Shown: piece after piece, positions 8,782 through 17,234 of the stretch | How positions within the stretch are numbered: the stretch's first letter is position 1 | How the letters are laid out: the number at the start of each line of letters is the position of its first letter | Source: Plakobranchus ocellatus | Lineage: Eukaryota; Mollusca; Gastropoda; Plakobranchidae | Direction: 5' to 3' | Length of the DNA: 22,324 nt | Assembly (NCBI GenBank): GCA_019648995.1 | Contig: BLXT01005072.1 | Location: 29,796-52,119, forward strand | Made by a program: the position numbers and the translations under genes | The notes under the pieces: model-generated | Told to the model about the DNA's origin: nothing | What the model saw: only the letters and a program-made list of their open reading frames with translations | Database searches by the model: none

Positions 8782-9295
8782 AACATCACTCAAATTGCTT
8801 TCTTAAACTTCAGTCCTGGAGAACAATCCTATTGTTATTAAGCCTATTTATGTAGATTTACGCATATTATCTTAACGAACCAAGAGGCATTGGTGTTATC
8901 GAAAGACAGTAAAATACAACGATCATGTGGTTTGCAAACTTTTCCTACCACGGAGAACAAAAGAAACGTAATCTATGCAACGGGGGACTCTTTTTTTGTT
9001 TGTTTGTTTCTGTTATCTATTCGAAAGAATGTCGAAAGTGTACCGTGGAAATCCGATTGTTTTTGTACTTTTCCCTGTAGTATCCACTGATACCAGTAAC
9101 CACAGGTACTTTTTTTATTTCCTTTAGAATTAGATTTAGCTTTGGAAAGGGAAGAAACCAGCAATTTTAAAGTTGAAATTAGCCAGAAAAACGTGTTTGC
9201 ATCTCTTGGAATCTATCGTAGTCAGTTTCAAATCTTAAACAAGTGGGTAACGAATTTTTCTATACATCGATAGAGTAAGGTTGAAAGACACTGTG
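8782..9295 (+). repeat. Satellite monomer, type 3 (left sub-lineage, second variant)
   Basis: The head is CTTCAGTCCTGGAGAACAAT, then CTATTTATGTAG, GGCATTGGTGTTATCG, TATCTATTCGAAAGAATGTC, CCGATTGTTTTTGTAC and CTCTTGGAATCTATCG. It closes with ACATCGATAGAGTAAGGTTG. About 50 bp are lost near 8970, where the GTAAGATTCTACTACATCG stretch of other copies is absent. Confidence 0.8.
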
Positions 9296-9870
9296 AAATA
9301 AATAGCTAACAAAAGGTCAAACCCGCGAGATATTTGCCATCATAATAAAACCACTTTTTCAGTAACATCGTGCTTTTGTTCTTTCTTATTTTTGAAACGG
9401 CAGACATTTGACGTGTCGAAAGACGCTTAAATACGTTGCCAATGTGCTTTTCATCGAATGCAAAGGTTTCCTCGTAGAATAAATAACTACGGAAATCAAA
9501 AGAGCAAGAAGTAAGTAGCGAAATCCTGTCGTTTCATTGCGATATGGAATGTTTTCATCAATATTCGCTCTTTTACTGACGCATCTTTGCCAATATATAA
9601 GGAAACGCAGGCTCAAAAGAACCATAAAAATGTACTAAGTTTCTACTCTATTTCATCATCAAAACATCCTACTGTTTTTGTCCATAAAATCAAATGTTTT
9701 AGCTTTTTTCCCAAGTCATTAACATGAGGGAAATCGGCAAAATTTTGGATGAAATGCTAGTTTAAAAACATGTTGAAAGCCTCAACTTTGATGGTTTTCA
9801 GCTCGGACACAACTCGTAAAATATTTAATTTTCTTCCCTGTGTCAATAAAGATAGGTCAAAAGACATTGG
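9296..9870 (+). repeat. Satellite monomer, type 1 (start of regular array)
   Basis: The head is AAAGGTCAAACCCGCGAGAT, the mid block GACGTGTCGAAAGACGC, then GTGCTTTTCATCGAATGC and the type 1 tail (TTCTACTCTATTTCATCATC, CAAGTCATTAACATGAGGG, TTAAAAACATGTTGAAAGCC, AGCTCGGACACAACTCG). This is the first monomer of the best-ordered 1-2-3 stretch. It is also the first whose tail matches the central sub-lineage (CAAGTCATTNACATGAG). Confidence 0.8.
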
Positions 9871-10422
9871 TTAATAATCAAATTCGCCAACAAAGGCTGA
9901 AACCCGCGAGTTAACTTCGATCGTGACAAAGCCATTTGTGAGTAAAATTTCGCTCTTTTTCTTTCTTTTTTTTTTGAAACCGGCGGCCGTTTGTTATGTC
10001 GGAAGAAGCTAAAATAGATTACCAACATTTTAATCGTTAGCAAAGATTTCTTTCTGAAAATCAATAACGGCGGAGGCATTGAATGCAAGAAGTGAGCATC
10101 GCAATTATTTAGCTTCATGAGGATGTGGTATTTTTTAGAGCTTTTTGCTCTTTCACGAAAGTGTCTCCGTAGAAATCGGTGCAAACACATGCTTATAACA
10201 CCTCTCAGCAGTGTTCTATTTGTACTCCTCTTCATGTCCGAAGTATTTCATCGTTTGTCTCTATACATTTCAATTTTTTTTTCTTAATCGCTCTTTTTGA
10301 TTAAAAATCAAGCTTAAAAGCATGTCGCAACACTTAGTTTTGATCGCCTTGGGACTCAGATATAACCTGAACAATGCTAATTTTTCTTTCACTTATCGAT
10401 AGAGTAGATTGAAATACACTAT
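9871..10422 (+). repeat. Satellite monomer, type 2 (central sub-lineage)
   Basis: The head is AAACCCGCGAGTTAACTTCG. The body has TTATGTCGGAAGAAGC, ATCGTTAGCAAAGATTTC, AAGTGAGCATCGCAATTATT, GGTGCAAACACATGCTTATA, ATCGTTTGTCTCTATACATT, GCATGTCGCAACACTTAG and CTTATCGATAGAGTAGATTG. The GTTAGCAAAG and GCATGTCGCAAGGC forms mark the central sub-lineage and recur at 11576, 13005, 15523 and 17856. Confidence 0.83.
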
Positions 10423-11002
10423 AAACCACTTCAAATACCTTGCTACAACTTCTGCCCGCGAGAAAATGTCCATCGTCATAAAGCCTAATACACATAGACT
10501 TTCGCACATTGTCTAAGACTTTTTGAAAATTACAGGTATTAGAGTCATCGGAAAGACAGGTAAATACGCCGGGAATATGGTATTCAATGCTTTAAAAACT
10601 TACCTATCAAAGAGAATATACGAAGAAACGTAATCTGTGTGAAAGAATTGAGGAAAAGAAAGCGGTAAGATTCTGCTACATCGAAACATAGGACTATTCT
10701 TTTTTTTTTTCCTATTGTCAATTCATCTATTTAAAGAGTGTAAAAAATGAAACTAGCAAATACAATTCTTTTTGTATTCGTATTCCAGTACTTTTATTGG
10801 ATGCCAGAAACATAATGCTTTTTTTTTTAATTTTCTCTTTGAGTCAGGTCTACCTTTGGCAAGGGACAGAACAATTAATTTAGATATGCGAATAACCCGA
10901 AAAAATTGATTGCGACCCTTGGAATCCATCTCAATCAGTTTAAATCTTAAACAAGAGGATAACAAATTTTTCTACGTATTGATAAGGTTTAAAGATATTA
11001 TG
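10423..11002 (+). repeat. Satellite monomer, type 3 (central sub-lineage)
   Basis: The head is CTTCTGCCCGCGAGAAAATG. The body has CATCGTCATAAAGCC, GAGTCATCGGAAAGACAGG, GAGGAAAAGAAAGCGGTAAG, TTCATCTATTTAAAGAGTG and CCCTTGGAATCCATCTCAAT. The TCATCTATTTAAAGAGTG and CATCTCAATCAGTT variants separate it from the left sub-lineage, which has TCTATTCGAAAGAGTG and CATCGCAGTCAGTT. Confidence 0.83.
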
Positions 11003-11575
11003 AAATAACCGAGATGGCCAAAAACTAATTCAAACCTGCGAGTTAGTTTTATCGTAAAAAGTTTTTTTTTTCATTAAAATTGCAACCTCTTTCGCTCTTC
11101 TGTTGGAAACGGTGGAAATGTCGGAAGACGGTATTATACGTTGGAAATGTGCTTTTCATCGAAAGCAAAGGTTTCCTTGTACAAGTCAATAACGACAGAA
11201 GTCAAAAGTGCAAGAAGTAAGTATCGAAATCCTGTGGTTTCATTGCCATGTGGAGTGTCTTCATCCATTTTTCGCTCCTTTACTTACTCACCTTCGCCAA
11301 TATCTAAGCAAAAGCTAGCTTGAAAAAAACATAGAAATGTACTAAATTTCTACTCTATTTCAGGATAAAACCATCATAGTGTTTTTGTTCATACAATCAA
11401 ATGTTTTGGTTTCATTTCCAAAACATTTATACAAGAAAACACGACAAAATTTGGCTGAAGCACTAACTAAAAACAGATTAAAAACCTCAACTTCGATGCC
11501 TTTCAGCTCAGACACAACCAGAAAAATGTCACATTTTCTTCCCTGTGTCGATAAAGACAGGTCACAAGACATTGG
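11003..11575 (+). repeat. Satellite monomer, type 1 (central sub-lineage)
   Basis: The head is AAACCTGCGAGTTAGTTTTA. The body has TGTCGGAAGACGG, GTGCTTTTCATCGAAAGC, GTCAAAAGTGCAAGAAGTAA, TTCTACTCTATTTCAGGAT and TTTCAGCTCAGACACAACC. It ends GTCGATAAAGACAGGTCACA. It starts the second regular 1-2-3 period, about 1.7 kb after the first. Confidence 0.82.
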
Positions 11576-12132
11576 TAAATAATCAAATTCGCCAACAAGA
11601 GCTCAAACCCGCGAGTTAACTTCTTTTGTAACAGAGCCATTTTTGAGTACAATTGCGCTCTTTTTCTGTCTTATTTTGAAAACGGCGGGCATTTGTTATG
11701 GCGAAAGAAATTTAAATACATTACAAAAATGATTTTGCCTCGCTATAGAAGATTTCTTTACGAAATTCAATAACGGCGGAATCCATAAGTGCAAGACGTG
11801 AAATTCGAAATCATTTCGCTTTATGAAGATAGGGAATTTTTTAGAGCTTTTTCCTCTTTTACGGAAACGTTTCCGTAAAAATCGGTGCAAACACAAGCTT
11901 ATAACACCTTTCAATAATGTTAAACTTATACTCTACTTCATGGCCGAAGTATTTGATCGTTTGTCTCTATACATTTCAATATTTTTATTTGAAAAATCGC
12001 TTTTTTTTTATTAAACTCAAGCATAAAAGTATGTCGCAAGGCTTAGTTTTGAACGCCTGTGGGCTCAGATACAACTTGAACAATACTAATTTTTCTTTCG
12101 CATATCGATAGAGTAGACTGAAATATGCTATG
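11576..12132 (+). repeat. Satellite monomer, type 2 (central sub-lineage)
   Basis: The head is AAACCCGCGAGTTAACTTCT. The body has AACGGCGGGCATTTGTTATG, GGTGCAAACACAAGCTTATA, GATCGTTTGTCTCTATACAT, GTATGTCGCAAGGCTTAG and CATATCGATAGAGTAGACTG. It matches 9871-10422 along its whole length with only small indels. Confidence 0.83.
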
Positions 12133-12651
12133 AACTACGTCAAATACTTTGCTACAACTTTTGCCCACGAAAAAATGTCCATCGTCGTAAAGCCTAATTT
12201 TCGTATCATTTCACACATTTTCTTACCTATATAGGAATAGAGAGGCATTAGAGTAATCGGACATACATATAAATACAAAGGGAATGTTCTATTCAATAAT
12301 TTAAAACCTTTTCTCATCAAGGAGAATATCAAAAGGAACGCAAGCTTTGTGAAAGTATTGAGGAAAAGAAAGCGGTAAGACTTTGCTACATCGAAACATA
12401 GGAATCTTCTTTTTTTTCCTATTGTCTATTCATCTATTTAAACAGTGTAGAAAATGAGCCTAGCAAATACGATTCTTTTTGTATTCGTATTCTAGTACTA
12501 TGTTTCGATGCCAGAAACCAAATGCTATTTTTTTTCCTTTTGAGTGCAAAGTGATTGCAACCCTTGGAATCCATCTCAATCAGTTCAAATCTTAAACAAG
12601 AGGATAACAATTTTTCTACGTATCGATAGCGTAAGGTTGAAAGACATTATG
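12133..12651 (+). repeat. Satellite monomer, type 3 (central sub-lineage), shortened
   Basis: The head is CTTTTGCCCACGAAAAAATG. The body has CATCGTCGTAAAGCCTAATT, GAGGAAAAGAAAGCGGTAAG, TTCATCTATTTAAACAGTG and CCCTTGGAATCCATCTCAAT. A deletion of about 60 bp near 12548 removes the AGCTTTGGAAAGGGA stretch, joining TTTTGAGTGCA to AAGTGATTGCAACCC. Confidence 0.82.
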
Positions 12652-13004
12652 AAATAACCGAAATGGCCAAAACTAATTCAAACCCATAGTTAGTTTTGAT
12701 CGGAAAAAAGTTTCGCTCTTCTGTGGTTTAATTGCGATGTAAAATGTTTTCATCGATTTTCGCTTATCCCAGCAAACAAGCGCTTTAAAAAAATCAAAGA
12801 AATATACTAAATTTCTTATCTATGTTATGATCTAAACAGCATACTGTTTTTGTTCATACAATCAAATGATTTGCTATTTTGCGTAAAACACTAGCCCAAA
12901 AATAGGTTGAAAGCCTCAATTTTGATGGCTTTTAACTTGGACACAACCAGAAAAATGTTGGTTTTTCTTCCTTGTGACGATTAAGATAGGTCACAAGACA
13001 TTGG
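12652..13004 (+). repeat. Satellite monomer, type 1, large internal deletion
   Basis: The head (AATTCAAACCCATAGTTAGT) runs into GTTTCGCTCTTCTGT, then jumps near 12724 to GGTTTAATTGCGATGTAAAA. This removes about 150-200 bp, including the GGCATTGG and ATCGAAAGC blocks. The tail has GCAAACAAGCGC and GACGATTAAGATAGGTCAC, private variants shared with 17481-17860. Confidence 0.75.
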
Positions 13005-13563
13005 TAAATAATCAAATTGGCGAACAAGAGCTCAACCCGCGAGTTGGGTTCGATCGTAACAAGGCCATTTTTGAGTAAAATTTCGATCTATCTTTTTCTT
13101 TTTTTAAAAACGGAGGGCAATTATTATGTCGGAAGTACTCTAAAATACATTATGAAAATGCAAATGATTTTCATCGTTATAAAGGGTTCTGTATGAAATT
13201 CAGTAACGCCGGAGACAAAAAAAGCAAGAAGTCAGCCCGAAATCATTTTTCTTCTTGAGGATGGTGAATTTATTAGGGCTTTCTCCTCTTTCACGGAAGC
13301 ATCTCCGTCAAAATCGGTGCAAACACATGCTTATAACACCTCTTAGGATTATTCTACTTGTACTCTACTTCATGGCCGAATGATTTGATCGTTTGTCTTT
13401 ATACATTTCATTACGTTCATTTGAAAAATCGCTCCTTTTGATTGAACATCAAGCCTAAAAACATGTCAGATGGCTTAGTTTTGATCACCTTCGGGCTCAG
13501 ATACAACCTGATCAATGCTAGTTTTTCTTTCACGTAACGATAGAGTATTTTGAAATGCACAAT
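13005..13563 (+). repeat. Satellite monomer, type 2 (central sub-lineage)
   Basis: The head is CAACCCGCGAGTTGGGTTCG. The body has TTATGTCGGAAGTACTC, TTTTCATCGTTATAAAGG, GGTGCAAACACATGCTTATA, GATCGTTTGTCTTTATACAT and GGGCTCAGATACAACCTGAT. The end block reads CACGTAACGATAGAGTATTT. Confidence 0.82.
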
Positions 13564-14102
13564 AAACTACCTCAAATTCCTTGCTACATCTTCTGCTCGC
13601 GAGGAAATGTTGATCGTAGTAAAGCCAAATTTTCGTAGAATTGCACACATTTGTATACCCTTTTAGGAAAACACGGGCATTTAAAACATCGGACAGGCAA
13701 GTAAATACACCGGCAATGTGATATTCAAATACTTAAAAAAACTATTCCCATTCAGGAGAATAAAAAAGAAACGTAAGGTTTGGGGATGAATTGAGAAAAA
13801 GAAAACGGTAAGATTCTGCTACAACGAAACTTGCGAATTTTTATTTATATTAGTTATTCATCTCTTTCACAGAATGTAGAAAATGTGCAGAGCAGATACG
13901 ATTGTTTTTGTACTCGTTTTCAAGTCAATAACGACTGAAGTGAAAAGTGAAACAAGTAAGTATCGGATTCCTATCGTTTCATTGCGATGTGGAATGGTTT
14001 TATCGATTTTGGTTTTTTACTGACGCACCTTTGCCAACATCTCAGCAAGCGCAAGCTTAAAATATCACAATAAAGAAAGATACTGCATTTCTACTGTATT
14101 AG

Positions 14103-14112
14103 ATGATCAAAA
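14103..14112 (+). repeat. Target-site duplication ATGATCAAAA, left copy
   Basis: The 10-bp ATGATCAAAA at the left edge of the LINE recurs at 15266-15275 at its right edge. Uninterrupted type 1 copies have it once, as TTTCATGATCAAAACATC (for example at 7465). Confidence 0.65.
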
Positions 14113-14210
14113 GAATAAGAAATTAAAGAATAGCAATGGCCAATACATTCTAAAAAATGAAACCAATACTTGCAAATTTGTTATACGTATGAAAACCATA
14201 ATAATGGCAA

Positions 14211-14730
14211 TTAAAACCTATGTAGGTAGTGAGTGTTGGACACCAAACAAAGAAATAGAGATAAAACCAGAAGCAGTTGACATTTGGCTTATGAGAAGAA
14301 TGATGAGGATATTAGATAAATATTCTAAATTTCTACTCTATTAAAACCTATGTAGGTAGTGAGTGTTAGACACCAAACAAAGAAATAGAGATAAAACCAG
14401 AAGCAGTTGACATTTGGCTTATGAGAAGAATGATGAGGATATTAGATAAATATTCTAAATTTCTACTCTATTAAAACCTATGTAGGTAGTGAGTGTTGGA
14501 CACCAAACAAAGAAATAGAGATAAAACCAGAAGCAGTTGGCATTTGGCTTATGAGAAGAATGATGAGGATATTAGATAAATATTCTAAATTTCTACTCTA
14601 TTAAAACCTATGTAGGTAGTGAGTGTTGGACACCAAACAAAGAAATAGAGATAAAACCAGAAGCAGTTGACATTTGGCTTATGAGAAGAATGGTGAGGAT
14701 ATTAGAGAAATATTCTAAATTTCTACTCTG
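14211..14730 (+). repeat. Young 4 x 130-bp tandem array (LINE plus satellite chimera)
   Basis: There are four head-to-tail units, at 14211-14340, 14341-14470, 14471-14600 and 14601-14730. Each starts TTAAAACCTATGTAGG. They differ from each other by only one to three substitutions. About 107 bp of each unit encode the LINE segment SECWTPNKEIE...RRMMRI. The last about 23 bp (TATTCTAAATTTCTACTCTA) instead match the satellite type 1 sequence TACTAAATTTCTACTCTATT (11341). Since 130 is not a multiple of three, the LINE frame shifts at each unit and no continuous protein can be made. Confidence 0.9.
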
Positions 14731-15265
14731 TCAAAAGAATAAGAAGTAAAAAAAAATAGCCACTGCCAAAGATACATTCTAAAAAACAAAATTAATACTA
14801 GCAAACAGAGACATACCTATGAAAACCAAAATAAGGGTCAACAAAAACAAATGTATGGTCAGTACTTTTGTATGGTAGTAAGTGTTGGACTACAAACAAC
14901 GAAATAGAGAAAAACTAGAAGCAGTTGACATTTTGTTTATCATAAGAATGATACAGATATCATGATCACAAAAAGATCAAATGAATTGGTACTGAAAGGG
15001 GCTTATCACGTGCGATCACTAATTAAAAGCATAAGAAAAGGGCATCTACAGTTTTTAGGCCATAGTTGCCGACACAAGGAATTAGAACAATTGGCAATCA
15101 CTCGACGGATTGAAGGCATACGCATTAGAGGTAGATAGAGAATATCAATCTTAAGTCATGGCAAGGGTAGCAATAATAACTTGATAAGGTTAATTGAGAC
15201 TAGGTTTGAGTTAAGGAACATGATCGCCAATGTCTGTTCCAAACAAGGTACCTCATGATGATGAC
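14731..15265 (+). mobile_element. Second, more diverged LINE segment with the true 3' end
   Basis: From 14733 the text repeats the front of the LINE (AAAAGAATAAGAAGTAAAA, GATACATTCTAAAAAAC, ATGAAAACCAAAATAAGG). It then gives a diverged copy of the SECWT region (GTAAGTGTTGGACTACAAAC) with a stop in it, and runs on to the C-terminus and TGATGATGA tail. It is clearly more diverged from the 14113-14210 segment than the 130-bp units are from one another. Confidence 0.7.
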
Positions 15266-15275
15266 ATGATCAAAA
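15266..15275 (+). repeat. Target-site duplication ATGATCAAAA, right copy
   Basis: This is the right copy of the 10-bp duplication. The satellite resumes through it as CATGATCAAAACATTAAAC. Confidence 0.65.
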
Positions 15276-15418
15276 CATTAAACTGGGTTTGCAAAAACAA
15301 TCAAATGTTTTGGTATCATTTCCACATCGCTTCCATGAAGAAAATAGTCAAATTTTGGGTGAAATACTAGTCTAAAAACAGGTTGAAACACTCCACTTTA
15401 ATCTCCTTTAGCTCGGAC

Positions 15419-15527
15419 ACAACCAGGAAAATGTGGAATTTTCTTCCCTTTGACGATTGAGGATACAACCACGAAAGTGTTGAACATTCTTCCCTGGGGG
15501 ATAAAGATAGGTCAGATACTGGTAAAT
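15419..15527 (+). repeat. Partial tandem duplication, period about 56 bp
   Basis: The type 1 tail ACAACCAGGAAAATGTGGAA...TTCTTCCC restarts as ACAACCACGAAAGTGTTGAA...TTCTTCCC 56 bp later. Other type 1 copies have this tail once. Confidence 0.65.
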
Positions 15528-16081
15528 AATCAAATTGGCCAACAAGAGCTCAAACCCACGAGTTAACTTCAATCGTAACAAAGCCATTTTTCATTAAAAT
15601 TTCGCTCTTTTTCTTTCTTATTTTCAAAACAGCGAGCATTGGTTATGTCGGAAGACGCTAAAATACATTACGAAAATGATTTTCCGCGTTAAAAGAGGTT
15701 TCTTTATCAAATCCAATAACGGCGGAGGCCATAAATGCAAGAAGTGAGCATTGAAATCATTTAGCTTCAAGGGAATGAGGAATTTTTTAGCGCTTTTTCC
15801 TCTTTTACGGAAGCGTTTCAGTAAAAATTAGTGCAAACACATGCTTATAAGACCTCTTAGTAATGTCCGACTTGTACTCAGCTTTATGGCTGAAGTATTT
15901 GATCGTTTGTATCTATGCATTTCAATATTTTAATTTTAAAAATCGCTCTTTTTTATTGAAAATCCAGATTAAAAAAACCATGTCGCAAGGTTTAGTTTTG
16001 ATCGTCTTAGGGCTCAGATACAATCTGAACAATGATAATTTTTCTTTCACGTATCGATAGAGTAAGTTTAAATTCTTTATG
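15523..16081 (+). repeat. Satellite monomer, type 2 (central sub-lineage)
   Basis: The head is AAACCCACGAGTTAACTTCA. The body has GGTTATGTCGGAAGACGC, AACGGCGGAGGCCATAAATG, GTGCAAACACATGCTTATAA, GATCGTTTGTATCTATGCAT, CCATGTCGCAAGGTTTAG and CACGTATCGATAGAGTAAG. Confidence 0.83.
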
Positions 16082-16656
16082 AACTACCTGAAATACCTTG
16101 TTATAACTTCTGGGCGGGAGGAAATGTCGATCAGAGTAAAGCCTAATTTTCGTACAATTTCACTCACTTTCATGCCCTTCTAGGACAACATAGGCAATAG
16201 AGTCATCGAACAGACAGGTTAATACACCGGGAATGTGATATTTAATGTTTAAAAACATTTTCCATTCAGGAAAAAAAAAGCAACGTAATCTTTGGGAAAG
16301 AATTGAGAAAAAGAAAGCAGTGAGATTCGGCATCATTTGAACTTGGAACTTTTTTTCTGCTATTGTCTAGCTATTTTTTTGGCAGAGATTAGAAAATGTA
16401 CCGAGCAAATACGATTGTATTTGTACTCGTTTTCCAGTAAGATCTTTCGACGCCAGTGGCCAAATGTCCTTTTTTTAAATTTCATTTTGAATCAGGTCTA
16501 GCTTTGGAAAGGGAAAGAACAATTAATTTTGAGACTAGGAATAGCCCGACAAAAGTGATTGCAACCCTTGGAATCTGTCTAATCACCTTCAAATCTTATT
16601 CAAGAGGATATTCAATTTTTCTAAATATCGATAGCACAATATTGATTGACATTATG
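16082..16656 (+). repeat. Satellite monomer, type 3 (central sub-lineage)
   Basis: The head is CTTCTGGGCGGGAGGAAATG. The body has AGAGTCATCGAACAGACAGG, AATTGAGAAAAAGAAAGCAG, CGATTGTATTTGTACTCG, AGCTTTGGAAAGGGAAAGAA and CCCTTGGAATCTGTCTAATC. It ends AATATCGATAGCACAATATTG. Confidence 0.82.
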
Positions 16657-17234
16657 AAATAACTCAAATGGCCAGAACTAATTCAAACCCGCGAGTAAAT
16701 TTTGTTCGTAAAACAGTTTTTTTTAGTAAAATTTCACCTTTTTTCGCTTTTATGTTGGACACGGCATACACTGGGTATGACTGAAGACGCTAAAATACGT
16801 TGGGAATGTGCTTTTCATCGAAACCAAAGGTTTTGTATTACAAATCAATAACGACGGAAATCAAAAGTGCTAGAAGTAAGTATCGAAATTCTCTTGTTTC
16901 ATTGCGATGTGGAATGTTTCATCGATTTTCGTTTTTTTACTGACACACCTTCGCTAATATCTAAGTAAACACAAACTAAAAAACCAACTTAGAAATGTAC
17001 TTGATGTCTACTTTAATTCATGATCAAAATCTCATTCTGTTTTTGTCCATACATTCAAATGTTTTGGATTCACTTTCAAGTCATTTACATGAGAAAGATC
17101 GTCATATTCAGGCTGAAACACTAGCCTAAAAACAGGTTGAAAGCCTCAACTTTGATGGCGTCTTGCTCGGACACAACCAGGATAATGATGAATTTTCTTC
17201 CTTGTCACGATTAAGATAAGCCAAAGTACATTGC
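16657..17234 (+). repeat. Satellite monomer, type 1 (central sub-lineage)
   Basis: The head is AAACCCGCGAGTAAATTTTG. The body has GACTGAAGACGCTAAAATAC, GTGCTTTTCATCGAAACC, CATTGCGATGTGGAATG, CAAGTCATTTACATGAG, CTAGCCTAAAAACAGG and TTGCTCGGACACAACCAGG. The end uses TTGTCACGATTAAGATAAG, a variant shared with the next monomer's tail (17824). Confidence 0.82.

Larger units (their letters stand above)
14113..15265 (+). mobile_element. Decayed LINE 3' end with internal tandem expansion
   Basis: Translated pieces match the extreme C-terminal part of reverse-transcriptase ORFs of LINE-type elements. They are YVGSECWTPNKEIE and LMRRMMRI (from 14211), QFLGHSCRHKELEQL and TRRIEGIRIRGR (15046-15135), then ETRFELRNMIANVCSKQGTS and a stop at 15256-15258. 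The tail is TGATGATGA. Only the 3' part is present, typical of 5'-truncated insertions. The remnant is dead: TAG interrupts the frame at 15136 and other stops and frameshifts are present. The front section (14113-14210) recurs, more diverged, at 14733-14835, so the element was duplicated after insertion. The clade cannot be set reliably from this fragment. Confidence 0.75.
13564..15522 (+). repeat. Hybrid type 3 / type 1 monomer interrupted by a LINE
   Basis: The first part is a type 3 head and middle (CTTCTGCTCGCGAGGAAATG, CGATTGTTTTTGTACTCG). Near 13918 it jumps to type 1 (CAAGTCAATAACGACTGAAG), so the end of type 3 and the head of type 1 are missing. The type 1 part reaches TTCTACTGTATTAGATGATC at 14102 and is split by the LINE insert (14113-15265). 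It resumes at CATGATCAAAACATTAAACT and ends near 15522. Confidence 0.75.

Noticed and set aside
11674..11700. CENP-B-box-like sequence (TTTTGAAAACGGCGGGCATT)
   Set aside because: Against the core TTCGNNNNANNCGGG it has two of nine key bases wrong (TTTG for TTCG, and C for A). The CGGG part is kept in only a few monomers.
14211..14730. CRISPR-like array or coding tandem repeat
   Set aside because: The units abut without spacers. The 130-bp period is not a multiple of three, and each unit ends its frame with TAA after the satellite part.
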